Shown: piece by piece, positions 1-11,360 of the stretch
Layout of the letters: each line of letters starts with the position of its first letter
Numbering within the stretch: the stretch's first letter is position 1
Assembly: GCA_963082975.1 (NCBI GenBank)
Contig: OY720347.1
Span: 46,265,155-46,329,154 of the forward strand
DNA from: Labia minor
Lineage: Eukaryota > Arthropoda > Insecta > Dermaptera > Spongiphoridae
Length of the DNA stretch: 64,000 nucleotides
Direction of reading: 5' to 3'
Made by a program: the position numbers and the translations under genes
The notes under the pieces: model-generated
The model's input: only the letters and a program-made list of their open reading frames with translations
Told to the model about the DNA's origin: nothing
Databases searched by the model: none

Positions 1-391
1 TTTCTCGAGGATAAAACCAATACAAAGTGTATGATTCGTGGTGATATATAAAAAAATCTCCTTTGGTGTGAAAATAACCCTTTCCTTCCTATCGTCGATC
101 GCTAATACTACCACTTCTGGTTTCCGGAATTGCACCAAAAGTTGATCAATTCATCCCACTGATGCATTAAGTAAATATACCAAATTTCATCAAAATCGGT
201 TGAGCCGTTCAGGCTGTACACATCTATACGGACGGACGGACAGACGGACAGACGGACAGACGGACGGACAGACATCATTCTAAAAATACTTTTTTCTGTT
301 TAGAAAATGCATGATTCGTGGAGATATGTAAAAATCTCCACATGTGAAATTTGGTGTGAAAACAATACCTCCCTTACTATCGTCGGTCGGT
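1..391 (-). repeat. R1 repeat (ACCGAC-ended element), cut by the left window edge
   Basis: Minus-strand copy of a repeat family (here R1) with three longer copies at 12895, 19786 and 38875. Its outer end is at 391, where the minus strand reads ACCGACCGACGATAG. Inside are a (GTCC/GTCT)n tract (about 230-270) and the family core about aacggctcaaccgattttgatgaaat. The left end lies outside the window. GTCY tracts beside a conserved core recall the insect 'mini-me'/DINE-1 type of Helitron-related repeat, but R1 has short terminal inverted repeats, so its class is open. Confidence 0.8.
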
Positions 392-553
392 AAAAAATCG
401 GGAGTGTACTCCCTTAGACTTTCCCGCATATAAATAGGTATAAAGAGTTGTGAATGAATATTTAGAATGTGTAAACTTGGTATTGATAAAGAGCCAGTTC
501 GTGTTAGTTTATTGGTGTCAAATTTGATATTTGGTAACATTTATATATATATT

Positions 554-1603
554 CTAGCTGCTCCGAACGCCTTCGGCGCTCTCCACACCTAGACGGGGGC
601 TCCGCCCCTGTACCCCCGAATGTCCCTATTCTGAGCTATAACCATCTAACTCCTAACCTGTCTCATCTCTCTCACGTTCCTTCCTACATTGTCCACCCTG
701 TTCACAATTCGTCTTCCATTCTAGCCATGTGCCCTGCCGATCCCAGCCTTCTCGCTTTCATAACCCTAACTATATCTAGAGATGCATAGAGGTCATGCAA
801 TTCCTTGTTATGCAGTCTCCGCCATTCCCCGGTGTCCTCATCTTTCTTTGGCTCATAAATGCTGGGAAGAATCCTATTCTCAAATACTCTGAATCTACTC
901 TCATCTCCCAGGGTTATAGACCATGCCTCCCACCCATATAATACAATTAATAATTTAATAATTTTGACCCCCTTTGCAACCTCGATTTAAATTCTTTGCA
1001 AATATTATTCTCTCTGATACTAATTATTTTGTCTTGTCACTATTAATTTCAAACCCCATCACTTTTCCTGCCTCGATTAATTTTTTTATGCTACTTTAAA
1101 TGCTATTAATTTATTTAAAAAAAAACAAAGTAAACAAAATAAAAATAAAATATAAAGAGATTAGCATAACACTAAACTACTATAAAAATAATATTAAACA
1201 ATACCTCCCTTACTATCGTCGGTCGGTAAAAATATATATTAATTTTTACAAATTTGATATAAACATGTTGTCATTTAGCAGCGAAAAAAATACAATAAAA
1301 AAGATGTTTTTAATATTTATATATTTATTTTTATTTTTCTAATATTTACAATATTTCAATTAATCATATTGGCTTTTTTAACTTATTTAACACACTGAAA
1401 ACATTCACATTGTGACTACATTTTCTCTTTTAATTTTTAAGATTATTTATACATGTTATCATTCATCATGCGCAAAGAATACAATACAAAGAACGTCTAC
1501 ATATCAAATTTTAAAAAAATAATTTCTGCAGTTTTTGATTAGATATTAATAAAATGTATAGTATATGAACAAATAGAGATATGCAAGAATATTGTGATGT
1601 AAT
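554..1603 (-). mobile_element. Helitron-like element carrying a LINE fragment, truncated
   Basis: On the minus strand the 3' end has a hairpin (CGCC-gaa-GGCG), 10 nt, then CTAG at 557-554, followed by A/T-rich DNA: the standard Helitron 3' architecture. A second GC-rich hairpin (gggggctccgcccc, about 586-599) lies just inside. The body contains the C-terminal part of a LINE ORF2 (about 640-1080, minus), matching the copy at 37441-38208. The distal part (about 1500-1600) matches the copy at 2780-4273, so this was once the same element. It is broken by a LINE relic at 1604. Confidence 0.65.
1199..1227 (-). repeat. 29-bp solo R1 end (mini-insertion)
   Basis: Exactly the outermost 29 bp of R1, from ACCGACCGACG to GGTATTG on the minus strand, flanked by T-runs on both sides of that strand. 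No other R1 sequence is present. A second example sits in gene B at 35724-35752. Confidence 0.75.
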
Positions 1604-2696
1604 TTGATGATCTTCCGTAGGGCGGGAAGGATGCCCAGGGATTTCACATTTTACTACAAAGGAGAAAAGATGGAGATCGTGAATAAATATAATTATCTCG
1701 GAATTAATATCTATACTTCGGGACTTTACATTAGAACGGCTGGGGATATGGTTAATAAATCTAGAGGCGCTCTAGGAATAATCAGATCCACTTTACGAAG
1801 AATGAAATCACATTCATTTTCAACACTAATTCAGTTGTACCAGTCATGTGTTCTTGGCGTTATGCTATATGGTTCCGAATTGTGGGCATTGAGTTATCCA
1901 GACATCATAGAAAGGGAACAGACACACTTCTTCAAATCCATCTTTATTTTGGAGAAATCCACTCCGGGTTATGTCATCCGAGCGGAATTCGGCAGGGCTT
2001 TAGCTAATAGCTTTTGTCGTGAATCGTGCTATCGCATGGTTATGTAGAGTGCTTGAGATGTCCTCAGAAAGACTACCCAAAATCTGTTACAATCTCATCT
2101 GAGTAAGTTAGATGGGGGCAACAAAAATTACAACTGGGTAACACAAATAAAATTCTTTTTTGAATCCAGGGACATGTCAGCCTTATGGAACTCCCAAGAC
2201 GCAGACATTATTAAGTCAAACTCTAAACAAATCCTTGATAGGATAATGGATTTAGAATTTTCAAAAGACTTGAGGGAAATCGAGTCATCCTCATACACGC
2301 CTTTGTACCTCAGACTGGATATGATGAGAAACCATTTTATGTGGCCTAGATTCCGATTGTTTAGTTCGAGAGTAGTCGGTCAGATGAGGGTGGCTAGCAC
2401 AAGGACAATCCAGCTATACGTGGGAAAAAAATGGATATAGGATAGACCCAAATGAAAATTACAGTATTTGCAATTTATTAAAAAAGGAAAACCTTTTCCA
2501 CATATTGGTTGAGAGCCCTATCTACAGCCCGACCAGGGGGGAATATTTGAATAGATATTTAAATTTCTGTGAGGCTGTGAACGAAAATAATTACATGGAA
2601 ATTCTATTGAATATGGGGAACGAGAGAGAAATAAGTGATATTTATCACTACATAATAACAATCCTGAGAATAAGAAGTTTTATAATTAATGAGTGA
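1604..2696 (+). pseudogene. Non-LTR retrotransposon ORF2 C-terminal relic
   Basis: Three plus-strand reading pieces join into the C-terminal region of a LINE reverse transcriptase. The first (1604-2047) reads MIFRRAGRMPRDF, then NYLGINIY and VMLYGSELWAL, the usual post-RT segment. The second (2174-2440) continues it. The third (to about 2696) reads HILVESPIY and ends IRSFIINE*. At least two frameshifts and a stop separate them, so it is dead. The endonuclease and the catalytic RT motifs are absent (5' truncation). The clade cannot be assigned with confidence from this part. It begins inside the Helitron copy ending at 1603. Confidence 0.75.
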
Positions 2697-2779
2697 GACG
2701 GAAAGAGGAATCTCTTGGCTTTTATATGAAAACATGGACTACTGTTTATTTTCTTGTTTTTAACGTTTTTATATTTATA

Positions 2780-4273
2780 CTAGCTGCTCAGAGCTCCTTC
2801 GTCGCTCTTCACATCTAGACGGGGGCTCCGCCCCCTGTACCCCCGAATGGTACATAGTATTTGGTTGAAAGTAGTAAAAGGTTTTCATCCATTTTGTTTC
2901 AAACAATGTATAACATAAAACATTCATTTCTTATTGTGTGATTATTTAAAATATATTTTAATTTAAATAGTAAATTAATTATATATATTATTATTGAATA
3001 TGCTATATCTATCTACTCGAAAGTTCTTGGCAGCTACAACCACATTTCTCCAAGTGTCCCCGGTGACCTCATCTTTCTTTGGCCAATAAATGCTGGAAAG
3101 AATAATCTGAATCTACTCTCATCTCCCAGGGTCATAGACCATGCGTGGCTCAACGGTACTCGAAAGTTCTTGCCAGCTACAACCACATTTCTCCAAGTGT
3201 CCTTATCCTGAGCCTCTGTTCCATCTCTCGTACGTCATTCCCTGATGTACTCATCTTTCTTTGGCCCATAAATGCTGGGGAGAATCCTATTCTCAAATAC
3301 TCTGAATCCACTCTCATCTCCTAAGATCATAGACCATGTCTCACACTCATATAATACAACAGACAAAATAATTGTTTTATATATTTTAATTTTCATTCCC
3401 TTTTATAATAATTTTGATGAGATAAGCCTCTTTACTGCATGATAACAGGCGTTTCCCGATTGCAACTTCGATTTAAATTCTTCTCAAATATTATTATTCT
3501 TCGTGATTACATTCAATTTTTCTACATATTCAAATTCTACAATTTGTATGTTAATACTGCTCCTGTTTGTTTCTAAATATATTTATTTATCATTATTAAT
3601 TTCAAACCTCATCTCTTTTCCTACCTCGATTAATTTTCCTCGCTATCTGTAATTGCAATTGCCGAATCTCCTATTATATTTAAGTCGTCTGGGTCACCTA
3701 ATATTTTACAATTGATTTCCGCATCTTACTTTCTTTACTACCTTCAAGATATATTTTAAGATCAAAATTTGAAAAAGTTTATCCGGATCTATTGAGTCAT
3801 GCGTAGGTTTTACTAAAGTCAACAAATAATTAGTGAACAGAGATATTGAATTCGCGGTTTTTTTAATATCTGTCATAATGAAAATATCTTAATTAATGTT
3901 GATCGATTTGGCCTGAACCCTCAATGATAGAGTTATATACATTGTGTAAAATGAGTCCGCCAGTCAGTGGGCCACGCCTGGCTCTTGAATGAACAACACG
4001 GAGAACTATATATAAACTTTAAAAAATTAAATTCTGCGGTTATTGATTAGATATTAATAAAATCTATAGCCTATGTCACCATAGAGGTATATAAGAATAT
4101 TGTGATGTAATTTCATAGAAATCGTTTCTTATTTTTTGATGTTTATAATTCTAAATTACCGGTAAAGTGTCGGTTAAGTAGGAAATTTCTTTTTTGTTTG
4201 TTTCTATGACAGCAAAAAAGTAAACAAATTACATACATACATACATACAAACACTCTCCTTTATATATATAGA
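2780..4273 (-). mobile_element. Complete non-autonomous Helitron with captured LINE fragment
   Basis: On the minus strand the 5' end is TCTATATATATAAAGG at 4273 and the 3' end is GAGCAGCTAG at 2789-2780. The flanking host bases are A (position 4274, minus) and T (2779, minus), as expected for Helitron insertion between A and T without target duplication. A GC-rich hairpin (gggggctccgccccc, about 2820-2834) lies near the 3' end. The interior carries LINE ORF2 C-terminal sequence (about 3010-3760), partly duplicated (3010-3070 resembles 3160-3215). There is no Rep/helicase gene, so it would depend on a relative. Confidence 0.7.
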
Positions 4274-4544
4274 TGTGTTTGATTTTGGTGCAATTTTTGT
4301 TAAACTGTGCGAAATTATGAAATTGTATAATTTTCTATGCCGAATTAGGCAAAGACAAATAAATATAATATTATATTTATATTTTTATTTGTCTAATATT
4401 TACAATATTTGAATTGATCATATTGGCCTTTTTAACTTATTTAACACACTGAAAACATCCACATTGCGAGTATATTATCTCTATTAATTTTTAAGATTAA
4501 GTTATATGAATAAATAATTTTAATTTTGATCTCATAGTAGGATT

Positions 4545-4880
4545 TTCAGATAAGTTTTTAATATGGTTGGACAATGTAGAGAGTGATATGAGAGAGATGG
4601 GACAGGGTAGGAGTTAGATGGTAATACCTCTGGATAGGGACACTTAGAGAAATGTGGTTTTTGCGGCCAAGATCTTTCGAGTACAGTGGAGCCACAGAGA
4701 TAGATAGATAGATATAACATCTATAATAATAATATATAATTAATTTATTGATTAAATTAAAATATATTTTAAATAAGAACACAAAAACAAATTAATGTTT
4801 TATGTAATATATTTATTGAAACAAAATGGATGAAAACCTTTTCCAGAGCTCCCGTCTAGGTGCGAAGAACGCCAAAAGCG
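4545..4880 (+). mobile_element. Helitron/LINE 3' fragment, plus strand
   Basis: Matches the 3' part of the plus-strand copy at 37441-38208: gagagagatgggac, the (tagat)n stretch near 4700, the ataataataatatataatta block and cccgtctaggtg near 4850-4862. The terminal hairpin-CTRR end is missing. Confidence 0.65.
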
Positions 4881-5479
4881 AGAAGTAGTACCTTTGTACA
4901 TTGAGGACCATTTCGAGCGACATATTCAGGAGATGGTTAATGTTAACTGGTCCTCACAGAGGGTTCAGCTCTCGCTTTTAATTTCAAGCGCCACTCTGGG
5001 AAACTCCATTGGTTTTCAAGCCGATATGGGAAATATGGTAGTGTCTGCTTGTCATGTTAGAGGCGGCTTAATAATCCCGAAGAAGGCAAAGGGAAACCAC
5101 TTCGGTCAACCCTTCCCATGAAAATTTATCATGACTTTTATTGGAGTAAAATTTTCCAGATATCCGATCTCCGAGAATGTCTGCTACGACGGAAGGAGTG
5201 CAAAAATTCCAATTAAAATTCATAAGCACGAGAATAGATAGGATAGATAGGATAGATAGATAGATAGGATCGAAGGCGACTCATCAAAAATAAATGTGGA
5301 ATACCTATATTTCTTAAACGAATTCCAGTCCAGACCTAGTACCTCTCTAACAAGATGAGTGTCATGGTGCTCTAACTATGTCCGAGTAAGTTCACAGTAC
5401 TACCCACGATGCCAAGGACATATGTGGTCGTCTTGCTGCGATCGACACAACTTGAGATTTAATGAGGTTCAATGGTTAA
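4881..5479. other. Gene-free stretch with a short (GATAG)n repeat
   Basis: Unassigned DNA of more balanced base composition than its surroundings. It contains an imperfect gatag-type microsatellite at about 5233-5272. The 75-codon open frame at 4894-5121 has no motif I recognise and may be an old LINE piece. Confidence 0.4.
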
Positions 5480-5990
5480 TTTAATGGTTGATTTAATGGT
5501 TTTCATTAGACAGTATCCATAATTCAAAATGCCCGATATCATCTTTAAACCGCAGTTTCCTTATCAAATTTATTAGATCCTAGAAAAATTTGAAGATCAT
5601 CAGCAAATAAATCATATCTAAAGTGTTAAAGAACTTCGGGTAGGTCATTAACAAATATAGAAAAGACAAAACACCAACCTATATGAGACTCCTCTGGAAA
5701 GATTTCTGAACGAAGACTTATCACCATCCACCACAACGGATTGGAACCGTCCGCTAAGATAGTTATATATAAACCTACACGCGGATCCTATGAAGTTTGT
5801 TAAAAAGAATATTGTGATCAATTGAACCAAAGGCAATTTTTAAAATCCAACTACACAAGTATCGCTGCTCTGTCCCTTTCAACAAATCCATATAGTCATT
5901 AGTAACTCTAAGAACAGCGGATGAACAGTAATACTTGTTTCTGAATCCTCACTGCAATGCGGAATTTAATATTATTGAAGTGTAATAAAA
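5480..5990 (-). pseudogene. Jockey/CR1-like reverse transcriptase relic
   Basis: Read on the minus strand this gives broken RT blocks in family order: QxGFR..., then DYMDLLKGTEQ, AFGSIDHNILFNKL (the RT block containing the first catalytic Asp in intact members), NYLSGRFQSVVVDG, RGVSYRLVF and LFADDLQIF (the YADD-type catalytic box). Several frameshifts and stops separate the blocks. The order and motifs are typical of jockey/CR1-group LINEs. It ends about 110 bp before gene A exon 4, so it lies in gene A's third intron if exons 1-3 exist upstream. Confidence 0.7.
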
Positions 5991-6099
5991 TTTTGTAATG
6001 TATTCAAATGCCTTTGCGATATCAAATTATAACATCTTCACAAAAATAAATAAATAAATAAAAAATATAGTTTAATTTTTTTCAATAATATAATTTCAG

Positions 6100-6289
6100 A
6101 GAACGTATGCTTCTATGGGATGAAAGTATGTTGACTTCATTTGCCCTCCAAAGTATTTACACTGGCATTTCTCATGAATTAACTCATCAATGGTTTGGCG
6201 ACTATGTTAGCCCTACAAACTGGGGACAACTTTGGCTTAATGAAGGATTCGCAACTTATTTTGCATATTTCATTACAAATGAAATCAAT
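6100..6289 (+). other. Gene A exon 4: M1 zinc-binding site
   Basis: Acceptor tttcag|agaac and donor caat|gtaaga. It encodes [11 protein letters not shown] and [10 protein letters not shown]: two His ligands, the catalytic Glu and the distal Glu ligand in HEXXH-X18-E spacing, all intact. It differs from gene B at several residues (e.g. FAYF for FEYF). Confidence 0.93.
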
Positions 6290-9200
6290 GTAAGAAATAT
6301 TTTCTAGGTTCATTTTTTACTTCTTTATAAATTCATTTACCAGTACATTAATATTTATAAAAAAAATTTTAATGATATAATTTATAATAAAATAGTAACT
6401 CCATAAAATTTAAAAAAAATAAATCAATCAAAATGCATAGATAAATAGTAAAAATATTTGTTTATTTTTGTTATTTTTTAGTGAAAAAAAAGTAATTTGA
6501 TATTTTTTTCATATTATTATTTATATTTATCTTATTGCAGAATGAATTAAATTTGGAACAACAATTCGTTGCAGATATGGTAAGAGGGGGCTTTAATATT
6601 GATGCTAAATTAACTGCTCGATCTATGACTAGCACTCTACCAAGTAATCCAAATGATATTTTCGACGCCGTCTCTTATGACAAAGGTAGAACAAATATTT
6701 CACAAATATCTTTATTTGAATTTTCTTATATATTTTGTTAATTTACTATTATAAGAAACATTTTAATATATGAATTAAAGAGAAACGCTAAAATAATCAC
6801 ATATTTTTTATATATAAATAATATTTGAGTTTAATTCTTCTTATTTCTCTTCTTCATAAACCAAAGATTATTATTATTTATTCTAACTTTGCTTCCCTTT
6901 CCCTTTGGTTTGTTAGTTAATATTTCCTTGACAATACGTTCTTTCGTCATTCTTTCCACCATTTTTCTGTTCTATTCATAACCCAATTCTCAATTTTCTT
7001 GCAATCTTGGTATCTTTTCTATATATAAATAATAATTGAATCTCCTGAAATATAAACATCATGTCTTTTTGCTTTTGTACAGAAGTAAAGTTTCTAGAAA
7101 TCTTTACCCGTGTCTTTCTTTATTCTGTTTACAAGCAAGTATTTTTTTTAATTTTGTAAAATATTCCATATTGCGTTTTTAAAGTCGAATTGTTATATTT
7201 CTTTCTCCTTAGAAGCTTTAAAATATTCAATTTTATATACTCAAAAATCATTAAGCCCATTTGTAATATTACATCTATTTTTATTACATTTAACAAACAA
7301 ATAATATAAAGGAACGCGAGACATAAGAGAGATGGGCTAGAATAGGAATTGAACGGGGATGGAGATAGTTGGGAGAAGAATTTTCGGGTTTCCTATAAAT
7401 ATATATATATATACATATTTTGCCAGAATAATAAGATAATTTTTACAAAAACAAATATTCCATAAGCATTGGATAAGGTGAAATTAACATAAATAATAGA
7501 AATAGAAAAGTGGAAAAAAAGAATAAAAATTGTAACTAATCTAAATTTTTTATTTTTCAGCTAGCTCAGTCATTTACATGTTTAAAAACGTTTTAGGTGA
7601 AATAAAATTTAAGAAAGCATTGACAAATTATTTAAAAGAGTAAGTTAATATTAATAACAATAAAAATATAAACAGTAAAAAACATATTATTGGGTTGACA
7701 ATTAAGTGATTACGGCTTTTGTCGATAAATGAACTTTACAGATTCTTAAGGTTTAGCATCTAACCTATATTTTTTCTTATTATTTGGACTTTTATCTTTA
7801 ATTTAGTAAAATATTTGTTCAATTAGAGCCTTAGTTTTGTTTTTATCTCAATTTAAAAATGGAAAAATGCACTCCAGACATATTTTATTGTATTAATTCC
7901 GAAAAGGCAAAAACGCTACGTAACCTCAAAAGAAATTATGAGCCTTATATTGAAATGAAGAATTGAATGAAAGGCAGTGTCAAAATTGGTTTGCCAGATT
8001 TTGATTTGAAAATTTTTCTCTGAAAAATGTTCAACGATCTGACCGTCCGGTTGAAGTCGATGAGATCCATATCAATATCAATTAAGATAGTCATAGCACA
8101 AAACGTAATATTGCGAAGAAGCTCAATGTATAGAATACATACGTTAAAAAATGGTTGGTTATGTGAAAAAACTCGATATATGGATCTCTCACCAGCTTAA
8201 GAAAATTCATTTGACACAACACATAAGCATCTGCAATTCGTTTCTGAAACGCACAGAAACTTAATCATTTCTGAAAAGCCTAATTACTGACAAAAAGTGG
8301 TTAACATTAATCGGAAGAGATCGTGTATGATGGAAGATGAACCAGCCCAAACGACAGCAAAAGCAAATATTCACCAAAGAAAGATTATACTGTCATTCTG
8401 ATGAAATTATAAAATAATTTTTTGTAATTTGAATTTATACCACAAAATCAAAAAATCAATTCAAACGTTTACGTTCAACAATCCGCCAAATTATGAGATG
8501 CAATTCGAGAAAAGAAACCGGTATTGACAAATCGTAGGGGGATCGTCTTCCAAACGTCGTTGGTCACTCGCTGCAAATTATTGGGACTGGGTTGGGATGT
8601 TTTTCACATCCACCATTTAGCCCTGATCTAGCACTAGGACAGTATATAATTGAATATAGTTGTATCTTAAAATAAAAATTTTGAATTTCCCTTCTTATTT
8701 GAAATCCGCAATCACTTAGTAGTCATCCTTATCTAAAAATATATATATTATGAGAAATTATTTCTGGGTTATTTTCACTGTTAATTTTGAAATTTGGGTC
8801 TCGACGTTTTGGCGCTATTTTCAAGAGATGTTATATAAAGGGGATTTTTTTTTTAATTCTAGGTAATAGTCTGTGTGAACAAAAGTCGATGTTGAGATCC
8901 AACCATTCAAAAGGGTGGATGATTTTGGACTTAATGTGATACAAAGCACCAAATAATTCTTGACACTAACACTAACACACATCTCCTGACGACAGCCTAA
9001 GGCTCACTTAGTCAGGTGCCTTTGCGATCTGGATGAACAGATAGCTTGCCCATTCGCAGTGGGTGACTTTTCGGGAGATTTTTTGATTCTGAATCTAATA
9101 TGTGGGTAGTTCAGCCATTTATGTGATCAACGTTGTTGATTGAAAGAATTTGTAGGACTTTGAAAGTAAATGGTTGAAGTTAAAATTGATTGGATTTGAG

Positions 9201-11360
9201 TTGGGATTGTGATATTAGAGCTGGTTTTTAAGATAAAACGTCGAGACTTTCTCATAATAATACAAATTTTCACGGAAACTTAAACCTACAAATATATTGT
9301 ATATATAATATAAATATTTATATATATCATTTTACAGAAACGCATTTGGAGTCGGCGATGAAACAAAATTATTTACAAAATTTACAGAAGCTTATGGAAA
9401 TGCTGCGGTCAATAATGATTTTTTTTCAAGCTGGACTAATCAAGCTGGATATCCTTTGGTCACCGCTGCAATCAAAGATAAAAAAATTTCTGTAACTCAA
9501 GTAAGTCCATCTAATTTAATATCAAAATAGGGCTTTTATTTATAGGCAGACACAAAGAGAACGGATTTCGACCTTTTGGAATCTTTTTTCAATTTCATTT
9601 AATATATTTTTTTATTACAACCTACAAAGGTGAAAAATTATGAGGTATACTTATGTTTGTTTACCACAGAAACGGTATCTTGACGTAGATGCAACAAGAG
9701 AAGAAGTATGGCCTATTCCAATAAATGTGAAAACGAAAACAGGTGATGTCATAACAAGTATTTTAAAAAAACAAAAAGAGGCTCAGGAAATTACAATACC
9801 AGATGATAAATGGAATGATGGAGATTGGTATTTGATCAATTACAATCAATACGGTAAATAATGAACGGAAGAAGTGTTATTAAAAAACTAAATTAAATAA
9901 AAATAATAATAACTTTACCTATATTGTAGGTTACTATCGAGTAAATTATGAAGCCAACAACTGGAAGAAAGTAATCGCCCAACTGAAAAGTAAACATGAT
10001 ATTTTTGATCCCGTGACGAGAATTCAATTGGTTGATGATTTATTAGAATTATCCAAAAAAGGTGAAGTGTCTTATGAACTTAGTTTAGACATGATTTCGT
10101 ATTTGAAAAATGAAAAAGAATATGGACCATGGAAAGCTGCAATTAATCAATTAAATAATTTATTTTCTAAACTTCCTACCGGAGAAACTAAATCTCTTTT
10201 TGGGGTAATTATCCAATTAATTAACTTCTCAGGTAGTAAATATAAATAATTATGAACCATTACTATATTGTAATATGTAATTTTAGACTCATCTTCTAAA
10301 TCTAAGGAGTAGCATGTATAGTGATAAAGGATTTTATAACAAACAGAAAGATTCGCTGTTTGATAAAATGTTTAGGAATTTAATTGTGAACTGGGCTTGT
10401 ACGCTTGGTAGTAAAGATTGTCAAGATAAATCGAAAAAACTCTTTACTGATTATATGAAAGAGGGTAGTGATAAGTAAGAATTTAATAAATTCAATCTTA
10501 AACAATTAATGTCAATGCCAATATTAATTTCTTGTTTCTTTTAAGATCTATAGTGGATGGAGATCATCGATATGTTGTGTTCTGTAATGGACTCAAGAAA
10601 GCAAAACAAGAGGTTTGGGATCAAGTTTGGAAATTAGTGACAGAAGGTAAAAGTTCAGCTGAAATCACAAGTCTTTATAAACCTCTCGGTTGTTCTGAAG
10701 ATGAGAATATCTTGAATGGGTATTTATTTAACATATTTTCTTTTTCTCACAAAATTAATTTCACTGATCTTGAATAATTATTTCATTATACCATTTCAGA
10801 TACTTGAGTAAAACACTTTCTGGAGAAATTCGAGAACAGGATCTAAGTGAAGTATACTCCGGAGTGTATTCCAATCCTAAAGGACTTAGCCCCACGATTA
10901 AATTCATTACTGATAATTGGGCCAAATTTAACACATTGTAAGTAATATTTTTTTATTTGATTAATTCTTTTATTAAATAATTGCTAATAATTTCAGGACT
11001 AAATCTATGTCTGGAAAGAGTAGAATTATTTCAGGCATTGCTTCACAAATTAATACCGATAAATTGAAAGTTGAGGTTAGTATATTTTTTACAATTTATT
11101 AATTTTTTTTATCCTTAATTAACTATCTTTTTAAATTTCAGTTCCAACAACTTTTAGAAAAAGTTCAAGGTACTAATCAAGAATTATATGACAGTTGTAA
11201 TGCTATAGTTGATTCAAATTTAGCTTGGAATAAAAATCATCTTCCAAAATTAAATAAATGGATAAAAGAATATCTTCATAATGGGACACCTCAAGTTGTC
11301 GGCACGCCTCTCATTCTTTTAATTTTGATTGCCTCATTTAACTATTTCATTAATAATTAA
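6100..11360 (+). CDS. Gene A: aminopeptidase N (M1 family), exons 4-14, 5' part not in window
   Basis: Zinc aminopeptidase that removes N-terminal residues from peptides, predicted to be GPI-anchored at the cell surface. Exons, numbered as in gene B: 6100-6289, 6541-6685, 7561-7639, 9338-9500, 9670-9853, 9930-10204, 10287-10474, 10546-10719, 10800-10937, 10997-11075, 11142-11360. All join in frame (about 611 residues) with no internal stop. Exon 4 has HELTH, 18 residues, then E, the M1 zinc site. Exons 5-6 give SYDKASSV, which carries the catalytic Tyr. Exon 8 starts the beta-sandwich and exons 9-14 the ERAP1-like helical domain. The C-terminus is hydrophobic (PLILLILIASFNYF), a GPI signal. 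Exon 9 ends at GGG|GTAATT, the only choice that keeps frame. Exons 1-3, with GAMEN, were not found in 1-6099: they are further upstream or lost. A possible AATAAA is at 11404. Confidence 0.93.
6686..7560 (+). other. Gene A intron 5
   Basis: AT-rich intron between exons 5 and 6. About 7310-7372 contains a short stretch resembling the Helitron/LINE 3' region (gagacataagagagatggg). Nothing else recognised. Confidence 0.6.
7690..8730 (+). mobile_element. mariner-like transposon relic in gene A intron 6
   Basis: Terminal inverted repeats: left ggttgacaattaagtgatta, right (reverse complement) ggatgactactaagtgattg. Both are mariner-type and about 1.04 kb apart, with TA at the edges. Plus-strand translation from about 7860 begins MEKCTPDI and includes a QNWFARF block and SDRPVEVDE, typical of mariner transposase N-terminal halves, but with many stops and frameshifts. 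Dead copy. Confidence 0.8.
8747..9260. mobile_element. 514-bp TIR element in gene A intron 6
   Basis: Ends are attatgagaaa (8747) and its inverse tttctcataat (9260). A second inverted motif lies just inside: gtctcgacgttttggc against aaaacgtcgagac. No coding potential. With the adjacent mariner relic it accounts for almost all of intron 6 (7640-9337), which in gene B is only about 70 bp. Confidence 0.6.
11142..11360 (+). other. Gene A last exon with GPI-anchor signal
   Basis: Acceptor tttcag|ttccaac, stop TAA at 11358-11360. It encodes the end of the helical domain and a hydrophobic tail after NGTPQVVG. It has diverged from gene B's last exon far more than exons 7-12 have. Confidence 0.88.
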
